DNA of 64,000 bases from Kordia sp039026955 (GCA_039026955.1 JBCCLH010000019.1:1-64000), one strand, 5' to 3'; positions 43,127-52,396 are shown, counted from the stretch's first letter. Notes: generated by a model not told the origin, from the letters alone. Translations and numbers: made by a program.

Positions 43127-43970
43127 CAATTTCATACTTCGTTGGCCAGTTTCCGCTATCACTTACTTTATCAAGTGATCCAACAAAAATTTCTGGTCCG
43201 TCAATCTCATCTACAGAAACAACTCTTTTTTCTTGTCTTAATAGATCTTTATCTAAATCGTGTAATACAATTTCTTTAGTTACAGATACTTTAAATACTG
43301 GTGCAATATATCCGTTTACTTCAACAGAATCGATCTTCATGGTAAATTTCTGATCTTTATTCTTCGCAAACGGTACAAACATCATTTTCTTATAACGATC
43401 CGATGATTTAAACAAAGAATCTTTCACAGGACTAAAACTTAAAGTATCAATAATTACTACTTCTTTCAGTTTGTCAATCTTATACACTTTGTCAAACTCA
43501 GTATAACTAGAATCTCTTCTTTCAATAATAGCAAACTCTCCGCTCTCAATAAAACTTACCAAGTCACCGAAATTTTTCGCGTATTTCCCTGTTACAGTTT
43601 TGTGTGCAGATTGCGCGTCTCTGATATCTTTTAAATTGCTAATAACCGCTGTGTAACGCTTTATTTTTGTCTGTTGAAACTCTACAGGAGCCATGATTGA
43701 TGTGTAAATTTTGTATCCAAAAAATACAGAAGCACCCAAAAATACGATTGAAAAAATAGGTCTTAATTTTCTTGGAACCAATTTCTCAATTAAAAATAAA
43801 AGTCCAATAGCAACTACTAGTGCAGCAACTAAGATAATCGGTGTTTTTAGCGTTTCAAAAGAACCTGGTTCTACGACATCTTTCCCTTGCGCGAAGGTAA
43901 GTGCTGGAACAAGTAAGAAAGCAATTACGAATGATAAGACTAAATTGAATTTTTGTTTTGCGTGTTTCAT
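43107..43970 (-). CDS. Conserved membrane protein of unknown function
   Basis: 287 residues. A signal peptide or first helix (8-27, ending LTFAQG) is followed by two membrane helices (about 44-63 and 70-90), then a large soluble domain. It includes DAQSAHKTVTGKYAKNFGDLVSFIESG, split here as a helix-loop-helix that resembles the region after the helix in pseudopilins; this resemblance is weak. The C-terminus reads DGPEIFVGSLDKVSDSGNW. It begins the rsmD unit. Confidence 0.7.
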   Translation of the reverse strand: MKHAKQKFNLVLSFVIAFLLVPALTFAQGKDVVEPGSFETLKTPIILVAALVVAIGLLFLIEKLVPRKLRPIFSIVFLGASVFFGYKIYTSIMAPVEFQQTKIKRYTAVISNLKDIRDAQSAHKTVTGKYAKNFGDLVSFIESGEFAIIERRDSSYTEFDKVYKIDKLKEVVIIDTLSFSPVKDSLFKSSDRYKKMMFVPFAKNKDQKFTMKIDSVEVNGYIAPVFKVSVTKEIVLHDLDKDLLRQEKRVVSVDEIDGPEIFVGSLDKVSDSGNWPTKYEIDAAKKK

Positions 43971-44159
43971 CTCTATTAAGAATAGTTTTGTTTTAAGAAC
44001 ATCAATATACGCAAATCTACAATTTTTTTTTAATGGTAAAAGTTTTTGCTCAAAAAAAGCATGTTATATTTATAAAAAAGTAAATGAAGCAGAATCATTC
44101 AAATTACTTTTCTATTTTCGCCTATGAAATTCTGCTAAAAGACAATCATTTTGACGCTT

Positions 44160-45584
44160 ATGGATGCAACTACGTTTTACAAATTATTGAAAAGTAAATT
44201 TCCACACGAAGTTACGTTCAAGCAAGATGTAGTATTGCACAAGCTTTGCGAGTTTATTTACGGAAATGATGCTGATGCGTTATTTTTACTAAAAGGATAT
44301 GCCGGAACGGGAAAAACGACCACAATCGGAACGCTGGTAACGCATTTATGGCATACCAAAAAAAAGTCGGTTTTACTAGCGCCTACAGGTCGTGCGGCTA
44401 AAGTAATTAGTAATTATTCCAAGCGAGAAGCCTTTACCATTCACCGAAAAATATACTTTCCAAAAAAAGATAAAGGCGGCGGCGTGAGCTTTGTGTTACA
44501 GCCAAATAAGCACCGCGATACGATTTTTATTGTGGATGAAGCCTCTATGATTCCCGATGCGCCCAGTGATTCTAAATTGTTTGAAAATGGTTCCTTGTTA
44601 GATGATTTAATGCAGTATGTTTATTCGGGTCATAAATGTAAATTGGTGTTAATTGGAGATACGGCGCAGTTGCCACCAGTCAAGCTTGATATCAGTCCCG
44701 CGTTGGATGAACGTACCTTGGAATTGAATTATAATAAAAATGTCACAGTGATTGAATTGGACGAAGTGGTGCGACAAGATGCAGACTCGGGAATCTTAGT
44801 CAATGCAACAAATTTGCGAGAACAATTACACGAGCAATTCTACGCAGAATATAAATTTCAATTAGATACTTTCCCAGATATTGTCCGCCTAATTGACGGT
44901 TACGAAATTCAAGATGCCATCAGCGAATCGTATTCTGACAATGGAAAAGAAGAAATGGCCATCATTGTCCGATCAAACAAAAGAGCAAACATTTACAATC
45001 AACAAATACGAAGTCGAATCTTATTCAACGAGAATGAATTGGCTTCAGGTGATTATTTAATGGTCGTAAAAAACAACTACTTCTGGTTGCCGCCAACTTC
45101 GGAAGCTGGATTCATCGCGAATGGAGATATTATAGAAGTCCTAGAAATCTTCGCGATTAAAGAATTATATGGTTTTCGCTTTGCAGAAGTCAAAGTCCGA
45201 ATGGTGGATTATCCCAACCAGAAACCCTTAGAAACGGTCTTACTATTAGACACCATTCACGCAGAAACGCCGGCATTATCATACGAAGATGGAAATCGTC
45301 TCTACCAAGAAGTCATGAATGATTACGCCAGCGAAACGTCCAAATACAAGAAATTTCTAAAAGTAAAATCCAACAAATATTTCAACGCATTGCAAGTAAA
45401 ATTTAGCTATGCCATTACCTGTCACAAATCGCAAGGTGGACAATGGCGAACAGTCTTCATTGAACAACCATACTTGCCAAATGGCGTGGGCAAAGAATAC
45501 ATGCGTTGGTTGTATACGGCTGTCACACGTGCTCAGGAAAAACTCTACCTAATCGGTTTCTCAGATGACTTCTTCGTGTCCTAA
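44160..45584 (+). CDS. RecD-like ATP-dependent DNA helicase (AAA family)
   Basis: 474 residues from ATG 44160; a TTG 9 bases upstream is possible but unneeded. Superfamily 1 motifs: Walker A GYAGTGKTT (46-54), APTGRAAKVI, Walker B IFIVDEASMI, LIGDTAQLPPV, the late YAITCHKSQGGQW and LYTAVTRAQEKLYLIG. This matches the RecD2-like or Dda-like single-protein helicases rather than RecBCD RecD. Likely acts in DNA repair. Single gene followed by the repeat-rich gap. Confidence 0.9.
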   Translation: MDATTFYKLLKSKFPHEVTFKQDVVLHKLCEFIYGNDADALFLLKGYAGTGKTTTIGTLVTHLWHTKKKSVLLAPTGRAAKVISNYSKREAFTIHRKIYFPKKDKGGGVSFVLQPNKHRDTIFIVDEASMIPDAPSDSKLFENGSLLDDLMQYVYSGHKCKLVLIGDTAQLPPVKLDISPALDERTLELNYNKNVTVIELDEVVRQDADSGILVNATNLREQLHEQFYAEYKFQLDTFPDIVRLIDGYEIQDAISESYSDNGKEEMAIIVRSNKRANIYNQQIRSRILFNENELASGDYLMVVKNNYFWLPPTSEAGFIANGDIIEVLEIFAIKELYGFRFAEVKVRMVDYPNQKPLETVLLLDTIHAETPALSYEDGNRLYQEVMNDYASETSKYKKFLKVKSNKYFNALQVKFSYAITCHKSQGGQWRTVFIEQPYLPNGVGKEYMRWLYTAVTRAQEKLYLIGFSDDFFVS

Positions 45585-46141
45585 CAAAAGGCAGTAACAA
45601 AAATTTTCATATTTTTAAACAGTAACTAAGCTAAAAATGTTGAATGCTTTTTAGCTTTTAGATATTAGTATTGAGTATTGAGAAGTTTCAAAGAAAAAAT
45701 CAGCAACAAAAGAAGTTGAAAAGTTTATAAGCTTAAGAGTTTAATATAAAAACTAAGAACACACTCAGAAACTAACCCATAACGGAGCGCAGCGACCAAC
45801 CCATAACCAACGAAGCAAAAATGTAAAATGCAAAACACAAAATGTAAAATAAAAAAGTAAAGTTCCTAACAACCGACAACGGAGCAAAGCGACCAACCGA
45901 TAACTAGCGAAGCAAAAAGTCAAAATGTAAAATACTAAATGTAAAATGAAAAAGTAAAGTACCTGATAACCCACAACTGACAACTGACAACCGACAACGA
46001 AGCGCAGCGACCAACCCACAACAAATGAAACAAAAAGTCAAAATGTAAAATACTAAATGTAAAATGAAAAAGTAAAGTTCCTAACAACCCACAACCAAAA
46101 CCCAACACCCAAAACCCAACACCCAAAACCCAACACCCAAA
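45585..46141. repeat. Repeat-rich gap with three long and three short tandem units
   Basis: 557 bases without a gene. Three imperfect ~97-118 bp units begin ACGGAGCGCAGCGACC-like at 45782, 45879 and 45997 and continue with AAAATGTAAAATACTAAATG-type and AAAGTAAAGTTCCTAACAAC-type blocks. It ends with three exact copies of the 14-mer AAAACCCAACACCC (46097-46138) that touch the ATG of the next gene. Short (C/A)AACTGACAACTGACAACC runs also occur. Apparent frames across it are products of the repeat. Confidence 0.75.
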
Positions 46142-47053
46142 ATGCATACACCATACTACAAACCATCAGGGAAATTCAATCCTATCAGCTTCTTATACCT
46201 AATCATCGCAGTTTTCATTGCAGTGCCTATTTTGGAATTCGTCTACGCGTATGCCATTCTGTACATTCCTATTGTATATGTCAACATTCTTTGTGTCGCA
46301 GGAATTGCTTTCGGATTGGGCTTCGTGGCAAATTTTGTCGTAGGCATGGGAAAAGTCAGGAACAAACCGTTCGCGTTTTTTATTGGTCTGATTGTTGGAC
46401 TTGCAGGATTGTATTGTAGTTGGCTTGTTTGGTTGCTTTACCATGTTATGGATCAGAGTTTTGCGTTCTCTTCGTTTATGGTATTGGTAGAAAATCCAGC
46501 AATGTGTTGGGAAGCTCTTTGGGAAATAAATGCGCTTGGCACATGGAGCGTCGGACGTACGAGTAGTAGTAATATTTCTGGAACGATGTTGACTGTAGTC
46601 TGGGGAATTGAAGCGGCTGCGATGATTTTAACACCTTTGTTTTTTGCCTATTCAAAATCGCGTGAACCTTTTATAGAAAATGATGATGTCTGGGCAAATA
46701 TCACGAAAATTGGTCCTTTTGAATTTATCACAGACAAAACGAAATTGAAAAAGCAATTAGAAACTAAAAATTATCAACAACTGCTCGAAGCCAAACCTCT
46801 GACTGATGAACAAAACAGTTCGCACGCAATATTCACATTATATCACAACAAAAAAAGAGTACATGGGAATGAGTTCTATGTAAGTGTGAGCAATATGAAA
46901 GAACGCATCACCAAAAAAGGAAATGTGACGCACGATGAATCAGTACTCATTCAATTTGTGCGAGTTCCTGCAGAAACAGGAAAACAATTGCTTGCCAAAA
47001 TAGGGACTTCTGCGGAAGCTCCTACCACAGAAAATGAAGAGCTTTCTTCCTAA
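46142..47053 (+). CDS. Membrane protein of unknown function
   Basis: 303 residues. Four membrane helices (about 15-42, 45-68, 77-101 and 148-168) are followed by a cytoplasmic-looking domain of about 130 residues (KIGPFEFITDKTKLKKQL, then HAIFTLYHNKKRVHGNEFYV). No family recognised. The start codon directly follows the 14-bp tandem repeat, so its ribosome-binding region is made of repeat sequence. Confidence 0.7.
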   Translation: MHTPYYKPSGKFNPISFLYLIIAVFIAVPILEFVYAYAILYIPIVYVNILCVAGIAFGLGFVANFVVGMGKVRNKPFAFFIGLIVGLAGLYCSWLVWLLYHVMDQSFAFSSFMVLVENPAMCWEALWEINALGTWSVGRTSSSNISGTMLTVVWGIEAAAMILTPLFFAYSKSREPFIENDDVWANITKIGPFEFITDKTKLKKQLETKNYQQLLEAKPLTDEQNSSHAIFTLYHNKKRVHGNEFYVSVSNMKERITKKGNVTHDESVLIQFVRVPAETGKQLLAKIGTSAEAPTTENEELSS

Positions 47054-47122
47054 TTGATCGCTGCAATGTGCTTCACCTTTTATAAAATAATTGTATTTTT
47101 GAATTCTTAAAAATTCTTCCTT

Positions 47123-47851
47123 TTGAAAATAATAGCAATGATTCCCGCGCGATACGCAGCTTCTCGATTTCCGGGGAAGCTCATGCAAGATTTACACGGT
47201 AAAACGGTAATAACCCGAACCTATGAAGCTACAGTTGCCACAGGTCTTTTTGAAGAAGTCTATGTCGTGACTGATAGTGATATTATTCGGGAAGAAATTG
47301 AGCGTCACGGCGGAAAAGTCATCATGAGTAAAAAGGAACACGAATCAGGAAGCGACCGCATTGCAGAAGCAGTTCAAGATGTGGAAGCAGATATTGTGAT
47401 CAATGTGCAAGGAGACGAACCATTTACCGAAAAAGCAAGTCTAGAAAAGGTGATCAACGTTTTTTATGAAGATCCGCACAAAGAAATTGATCTCGCTTCT
47501 TTAATGGTGGAAATTCACGATTGGGACGAAATAAACAATCCAAATACAGTAAAAGTCATTGTAGATCAACGCAGTTTTGCCTTGTACTTTTCACGTTCGC
47601 CAATTCCGTTTCCACGTGATAAAAATGCAGGTGCTAACTACTTTAAACATAAAGGAATTTATGCATTTCGTAAACAAGCCTTGCTCGATTTTGCCGAATT
47701 GCCAATGAAAATGTTAGAAGCCACTGAAAAAATTGAGTGCATTCGCTATTTAGAATTTGGGAAGAAAATTAAAATGGTACAAACCACTGTAGAAGGCGTA
47801 GAAATCGATACACCAGAAGATTTAGAACGCGCAAAAAAAGTTTGGAAATAA
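47123..47851 (+). CDS. kdsB: 3-deoxy-manno-octulosonate cytidylyltransferase
   Basis: Activates Kdo (or 8-amino-Kdo) with CTP for lipid A-core assembly. 242 residues from TTG 47123, favoured over ATG 47138 because KdsB proteins begin MKIIAMIPARYAASRFPGK. NVQGDEPF and the ESGSDRIAEA block are present, as is IECIRYLEFG near the C-terminus. The stop shares a base with the next ATG. A KdnB-like dehydrogenase 1.5 kb downstream suggests the 8-amino sugar route. Confidence 0.94.
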   Translation: MKIIAMIPARYAASRFPGKLMQDLHGKTVITRTYEATVATGLFEEVYVVTDSDIIREEIERHGGKVIMSKKEHESGSDRIAEAVQDVEADIVINVQGDEPFTEKASLEKVINVFYEDPHKEIDLASLMVEIHDWDEINNPNTVKVIVDQRSFALYFSRSPIPFPRDKNAGANYFKHKGIYAFRKQALLDFAELPMKMLEATEKIECIRYLEFGKKIKMVQTTVEGVEIDTPEDLERAKKVWK

Positions 47852-48543
47852 TGAAATACGATCACATAAAAGTCATTGCTTTTGATGCTGATGATACACT
47901 TTGGGTCAACGAAACTTATTTCAGAGATGCAGAACATAAGTTTGCGAAACTCTTATCTGCTTATGAAACTGAAAATAAAATCGATCAGGAGTTGTTTAAA
48001 ATGGAGATGAAAAACCTTTCCCTGTACGGCTACGGAATTAAAGGTTTTGTATTGTCGATGGTAGAAAGTGCTATTGAACTTTCCAACGGACGAATCTCTA
48101 ACAAAGTACTTTCTGAAATTTTAACTATCGGAAAGCAAATGATCGACATGCCTGTGGAATTGTTAGATGGCATTGAAGACGTACTAGAAACATTAAGCAA
48201 AAAATACCGATTACTCGTATTAACCAAAGGCGATTTACTCGATCAAGAACGAAAACTAGAAAAATCAGGATTAAGCAAATATTTTCATCATGTAGAAGTG
48301 ATGAGCGATAAAAAAGAGAAAAATTACACCGATTTATTGGAGCATTTAGAAATTGATGTGAACGAATTTTTAATGATTGGAAACTCGTTACGATCTGATG
48401 TGTTGCCAATTGTCAACATAGGAGGAAAGGCGATTCATGTACCATTTCACACGACGTGGCAGCATGAAGAAGTAGCGTCTCATGAAGAATCGGAGGAATA
48501 TCATGTCGTCAAAAACATCACCGAAGTGCTAAATCATCTGTAA
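47851..48543 (+). CDS. HAD-family hydrolase
   Basis: 230 residues from ATG 47851, one base into the kdsB stop (TAATG). Motif I FDADDTLW (near 11-18), motif II VLTKGD, the motif III Lys in DKKEKNYTDLL and motif IV IGNSLRSDVLP are all in place, so it should be an active phosphatase of the YjjG/2-haloacid-dehalogenase-like group. Substrate unknown; a role in nucleotide-sugar metabolism is only suggested by kdsB. Translationally coupled to the next gene too. Confidence 0.88.
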   Translation: MKYDHIKVIAFDADDTLWVNETYFRDAEHKFAKLLSAYETENKIDQELFKMEMKNLSLYGYGIKGFVLSMVESAIELSNGRISNKVLSEILTIGKQMIDMPVELLDGIEDVLETLSKKYRLLVLTKGDLLDQERKLEKSGLSKYFHHVEVMSDKKEKNYTDLLEHLEIDVNEFLMIGNSLRSDVLPIVNIGGKAIHVPFHTTWQHEEVASHEESEEYHVVKNITEVLNHL

Positions 48544-49175
48544 TGCGAAAGTTAGACGTACACACTTGGAATCGGAAACAACATTTTGAGTTTTTCAATA
48601 CATTCCAAGATCCGTTTTTTGCTGTAGCCGCACCGATGGATGTTACCAAAGCGTATGCATTTGCAAAAGCTTCGGGAAATAGTTTTTTTGCAGTCTATTT
48701 GCACGATTGTATGAAAGCGATCAATGACATAGAAGCGTTTCACTATCGTATTGAAAATGATACTGAAGTCGTGATTCACGATGCAATTCACGCCTCAGCG
48801 ACGATCATGCGACCTGATAAAACGTTTGGTTTTTCCTTTATCGATTATGATGATGATTTTGATACATTCAAACAAAATGTAGCTGACGAAAAAGAACGTA
48901 TTTTGAATTCAACGGAATTATTTCCGCCAAAAAACACAGCAGATTGTGTATTTGCTTCTGCGTTGCCTTGGATAAATTTTACAGGACACAAAGAGCCTTT
49001 TCACGGAAAAAAAGAATCGGTTCCAAGAATTGCTTTCGGGAAAATGGAAACCGTAGACGACAAAAAAATAATGACGGTAGCAGTATCTGTAAATCACGCA
49101 TTGATGGACGGCTATCATGTGGGACAGTTTACCGAAAAATTTCAAGAATATTTGTTAAATCACGAAATACGATAA
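48543..49175 (+). CDS. Chloramphenicol acetyltransferase-like protein
   Basis: 210 residues, starting one base into the previous stop. CatA-like fold: N-terminal WNRKQHFEFFNTFQDPFF, a central SALPWINFTG, and the catalytic motif VNHALMDGYHVGQF near the C-terminus with the active His and Asp. Flavobacteria often carry such chromosomal relatives; drug resistance cannot be assumed and the natural acceptor is unknown. Last gene of the kdsB operon. Confidence 0.88.
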   Translation: MRKLDVHTWNRKQHFEFFNTFQDPFFAVAAPMDVTKAYAFAKASGNSFFAVYLHDCMKAINDIEAFHYRIENDTEVVIHDAIHASATIMRPDKTFGFSFIDYDDDFDTFKQNVADEKERILNSTELFPPKNTADCVFASALPWINFTGHKEPFHGKKESVPRIAFGKMETVDDKKIMTVAVSVNHALMDGYHVGQFTEKFQEYLLNHEIR

Positions 49176-49184
49176 TAGAGTTAT

Positions 49185-49347
49185 GAAGTGACGTAAACTT
49201 TTTGTTTTATAACGAAAATTAAAGATTGTTTGGTCTGATGAAGCCTTTTTTGAGTGGCATAGCTATAGCTGCTACGTCTCAAAAAAAAGTCAAAATCAGA
49301 GTCAACAAGATAAATTTACAGTCAAAAGAAAAAGCTTACGTCACTTC
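49185..49347. repeat. 163-bp nested palindromic element
   Basis: Outer arms GAAGTGACGTAAACTTTTTG and CAAAAGAAAAAGCTTACGTC ACTTC are near-perfect complements. Inside, TTTTTTGAG and CTCAAAAAA form a second stem around TAGCTATAGCTG. The layout resembles the 158-bp element at 19356 but with a different sequence. It occupies the gap before the KdnB-like gene. Confidence 0.7.
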
Positions 49348-49378
49348 TATTATATTTACAACATTAAACTAACTAACT

Positions 49379-50461
49379 ATGCAGTATAAAAACTTTCCAA
49401 TGGTTCCCAGAGTAATCTTCGGAAGAGGAAGTTTTAACCAGATACAGGAAATTCTCACTCCAAAGCGTATCAACACAAAAGCGCCGTTTATCTTTTTGGT
49501 AGATGATGTTTTTGAGCACAATCCGTGGCTAATTGATCGTATTCCGCTTCGTTTTTTAGATCAGATTATTTTTATCTCGGCTAAAGAAGAACCGAAAACT
49601 TCACAAGTAGATGCTTTGGTAACAGAACTGAAAACGCGCTTTACAGAAAATCCATCTGGAATCATCGGAATTGGCGGAGGAACGTTGTTAGACATGGCAA
49701 AAGCAGTAGCCATTATGTTGACCAATGAAGGAAGCGCTGCCGATTATCAAGGTTGGGATTTGGTAAGCAATGAAGCAGTATATCATGTAGGAATTCCAAC
49801 GATCTCAGGAACAGGAGCAGAGGTTTCGCGAACCACCGTATTGACAGGACCTGAAAAGAAACTGGGAATCAACTCTGATTATACACCTTTTGATCAAGTA
49901 GTGTTAGATCCTGAATTGACGCGTGGTGTCCCGCAAAATCAATGGTTTTACACAGGAATGGACTGTTATATTCACTGTATAGAATCGCTGACAGGAACGT
50001 ACTTAAATGCCTTTAGTCAAAGTTATGGAGAGAAAGCGTTGGAATTGTGTCGCAATGTATTCCTAGAAAAAAACGTACGTGATGAAGATTCCGAAGACAA
50101 ACTGATGATGGCTTCTTGGCACGGTGGAATGAGTATTGCGTATTCACAAGTTGGTGTCGCTCATGCCATGAGTTACGGACTCTCGTATTTGTTAGGAACC
50201 AAACACGGAATTGGGAACTGCATCGTCTTCAATCATTTGGAAGAATTTTATCCGCAGGGTGTTTCAGAATTCAAAAAAATGGTCATCAAACATGATATTG
50301 ATATTCCCACAGGTATCTGTAAAGATTTAACCGAAAAAGAATTCGACAAAATGATTGATATTGCCTTAATGCTCGTCCCACTTTGGGAAAATGCGTTGGG
50401 TAAAAACTGGCAGGAGATTATTACGCGTGAGAAGTTGCGAAAGTTGTATCAGAAAATGTAG
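49379..50461 (+). CDS. kdnB: Iron-containing alcohol dehydrogenase, probable Kdo 8-oxidase KdnB
   Basis: 360 residues, group III metal-dependent dehydrogenase. GIGGGTLLDMAKAVA (about 99-113) binds NAD(P); GTGAEVSRTTVLTGP, GMDCYIHCIES and HAMSYGLSYLLGTKHGIGN hold the metal-binding Asp/His. The overall sequence recalls Shewanella KdnB, which oxidises C8 of Kdo so that KdnA can aminate it. With kdsB close by this fits 8-amino-3,8-dideoxy-Kdo synthesis. No KdnA aminotransferase is in the window, so the assignment rests on similarity from memory and context. Confidence 0.8.
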   Translation: MQYKNFPMVPRVIFGRGSFNQIQEILTPKRINTKAPFIFLVDDVFEHNPWLIDRIPLRFLDQIIFISAKEEPKTSQVDALVTELKTRFTENPSGIIGIGGGTLLDMAKAVAIMLTNEGSAADYQGWDLVSNEAVYHVGIPTISGTGAEVSRTTVLTGPEKKLGINSDYTPFDQVVLDPELTRGVPQNQWFYTGMDCYIHCIESLTGTYLNAFSQSYGEKALELCRNVFLEKNVRDEDSEDKLMMASWHGGMSIAYSQVGVAHAMSYGLSYLLGTKHGIGNCIVFNHLEEFYPQGVSEFKKMVIKHDIDIPTGICKDLTEKEFDKMIDIALMLVPLWENALGKNWQEIITREKLRKLYQKM

Positions 50462-50610
50462 CTTCGATACGCTTTGTTTTTAGACTTGGCTTCGCCTTTT
50501 GGATACGCTTTGCTTTAGATCGCTGTCGCTTTTAGAATCTAGATCGCTTTGCTGTTAGACATGCTTCGATTTTAGAATTTTAGACACGGCTTCGCCTTTG
50601 GTATTTTAGT
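50461..50610. repeat. Degenerate TTTTAGA / GCTTCGC repeat run, copy 2
   Basis: About eight units such as CTTCGATACGCTTTG, TTTTAGACTTGGCTTCGCC, TTTAGATCGCTGTCGC, TTTTAGAATCTAGATCGC and TTTTAGACACGGCTTCGCC follow the kdnB stop. Same type as 34642-34715 but longer. Confidence 0.6.
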
Positions 50611-50974
50611 TGGTGAGTTGGTGAGTATTCTTTGAATAAAATTAATTCATTGATACATCTTCAAATTGATACATTGCTAAATTATTAATCACGTTTTGCT
50701 TTAGACTTACTTTTTTGTCATTCCTGCGTAGGAAGGAATCCACACTCTTTAAAACGAGACCATCTTTTTCTAGTAAAAACAATATACAGTTCCAAGCAAT
50801 AACAAATCCACAAAAAACAAATAGACAAATCTACAAATCAACGAATAAACAAATCAACTTCAGCACCATCTTTTAGAGCAACCACAATAATGTCATCATA
50901 AAATAGTTCAATCCTGCAAACTTCACTACCTTAGCAAACCAATTGAAAAAGCCCACTAATTTAAAATCCCCACT
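50462..50974. other. Intergenic gap of low-complexity and repeat sequence
   Basis: 513 bases without a gene: the TTTTAGA run, a CATTGATACATC/TTGATACATTGC segment similar to 4158-4190, the GTCATTCC repeat and an A/C-rich CAAATCTACAAATCAACG-type tract near 50810-50870. No promoter stands out. Confidence 0.6.
50716..50742. repeat. GTCATTCC...GGAATC intergenic repeat
   Basis: TGTCATTCCTGCGTAGGAAG GAATCC: TTCCT/AGGAA hairpin, the inverse orientation of the GAATGACG repeats at 29972 and 58819. Related repeats are common in many bacterial genomes. Confidence 0.6.
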
Positions 50975-51529
50975 ATGCGTGCTATTTATAAATTTATTTA
51001 CTTCAAACTCTTAGGTTGGAAGATAAACGGTTCCTTCTCTAAAGAAGTAAAAAAATGTATCATTGCGGTGGTTCCGCATACGAGTTGGCACGATTTCTAC
51101 ATCGGATTGATGATTCGAAGTATTACCAAAACAAAAATCAATTATGTGGGAAAAAAGGAATTGTTTCGCTTCCCATTTGGTTGGTATTTTCGTTGGACAG
51201 GCGGCGCGCCGATTGACCGAACTCCAGGGCAAAATAAAGTACAAGCGATGGCTTCTGTATTCAAGGGAAAAGATGAATTTCGCTTGACGTTAGCTCCCGA
51301 AGGAACGCGTAAACTCGTCAAAGAATTACGCACAGGATTCTATTATATTGCCAAAGAAGCCAAAGTGCCGATTACGTTAGTTGCCTTTGATTTTGGCAAA
51401 AAGGAAGTCAAAATTGACAAACTTTTCTATCCTACTGACGACATAAAAGCCGATTTTGCATACATCTACAAATTCTTTGAAGGCGTTGTTGGAAAAATTC
51501 CTGAAAAGAGTTTTGGCTATCAAGCTTAA
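50975..51529 (+). CDS. 1-acyl-sn-glycerol-3-phosphate acyltransferase-like protein
   Basis: 184-residue PlsC-family membrane-associated acyltransferase. HX4D motif in VPHTSWHD (His35, Asp40), the FFRFPFGW-like binding region, GAPIDRT (78-84) and PEGTRK (108-113) are visible. It probably acylates a lipid precursor; its short length matches the small flavobacterial members. It is 15 bases before the AraC gene, so the two may be co-transcribed, though a functional tie is not evident. Confidence 0.87.
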   Translation: MRAIYKFIYFKLLGWKINGSFSKEVKKCIIAVVPHTSWHDFYIGLMIRSITKTKINYVGKKELFRFPFGWYFRWTGGAPIDRTPGQNKVQAMASVFKGKDEFRLTLAPEGTRKLVKELRTGFYYIAKEAKVPITLVAFDFGKKEVKIDKLFYPTDDIKADFAYIYKFFEGVVGKIPEKSFGYQA

Positions 51530-51544
51530 TCAAATTTCGCCCAT

Positions 51545-52396
51545 ATGCCAAGAACCATTTTCGAAAATATTGTCATTGAGAAGTTTGAAGAAACACTGTT
51601 TTTGGCTTTTTGCAAATACATGCCCATCCGTTTTTTTGAGATTTTATTTATAGAAAAAGGCGCCGGAACTTTAGTCATTAATGAACATAAAGTACGGTAT
51701 AACGATCATCAGATTTTTATCTTAATTCCGAACGATAAATACAATTTTGAGATCGAACAGCCAACTTCAGTGTCTACCATAAAGTTTTTATATAGCTTTT
51801 TCAATACTTCGTCATCAGATGAAAATCATTCACAGCGTAAAGAATGGTTCAAAAAGATAGAAACCATCTTACACAGTGCCAACCGAACTTCCCATCTCAA
51901 ATTACAGTCAAAAACAGAAGAGAGCAGTATATATTCACTGTTTACGGTACTTTGCAATGAATACAATGATGATCATCTTAAAAATGAAGCGATTTTAAAA
52001 TCTACTTTGCATTCCATATTGCATATCATTTCCAGAAATGTGAGTCCTATTTCTTTCAAGGTTTCGGATTCAAAAATTCAGGATATCATCAACTATATTC
52101 ATTATCATATTCACGATTCCAAAAAACTATCTAAAAAAGAAATCGCGCATCAATTCCATCTTTCTGAAAATTATGTGAGTGAATTTTTTAAACGAGAAAT
52201 GGGCATTAGCCTAAAAAAGTACATTCTCACCTACAAAATAAAACTAGCCGAAACGCGCTTAAAATATACAGATTCCACAGTGACAGAAGTAGCGCATGAA
52301 TTAGGTTTTACAGACAGTAGTCATTTAGATAAAACCTTTGTAAGCTATAAAGGAATTACAGCAGGCGCTTATAAAATGAGCTTAAAAACGCAGTAA
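51545..52396 (+). CDS. AraC-family transcriptional regulator
   Basis: 283 residues. N-terminal cupin-like region (INEHKVRYNDHQIFILIPND, about 41-60), C-terminal double HTH (about 180-280) with FHLSENYVSEFFKREMG and LGFTDSSHLDKTFVSYKG. Its closest plausible target is the enoyl-CoA hydratase gene 200 bases downstream, in the same direction. Effector unknown. Confidence 0.9.
   Translation: MPRTIFENIVIEKFEETLFLAFCKYMPIRFFEILFIEKGAGTLVINEHKVRYNDHQIFILIPNDKYNFEIEQPTSVSTIKFLYSFFNTSSSDENHSQRKEWFKKIETILHSANRTSHLKLQSKTEESSIYSLFTVLCNEYNDDHLKNEAILKSTLHSILHIISRNVSPISFKVSDSKIQDIINYIHYHIHDSKKLSKKEIAHQFHLSENYVSEFFKREMGISLKKYILTYKIKLAETRLKYTDSTVTEVAHELGFTDSSHLDKTFVSYKGITAGAYKMSLKTQ

Noticed and set aside
45782..46138. 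CRISPR array
   Set aside because: Units are too long and diverged, there are no regular unique spacers, and no cas genes are present.
45765..46147. Two minus-strand frames of 70-84 residues
   Set aside because: They are low-complexity products of the tandem repeats (repeating Phe/Leu and VGCQLSVV-type strings).
48543..49175. Acquired chloramphenicol resistance gene
   Set aside because: It is embedded in a coupled housekeeping operon and has native-looking composition; resistance cannot be inferred.
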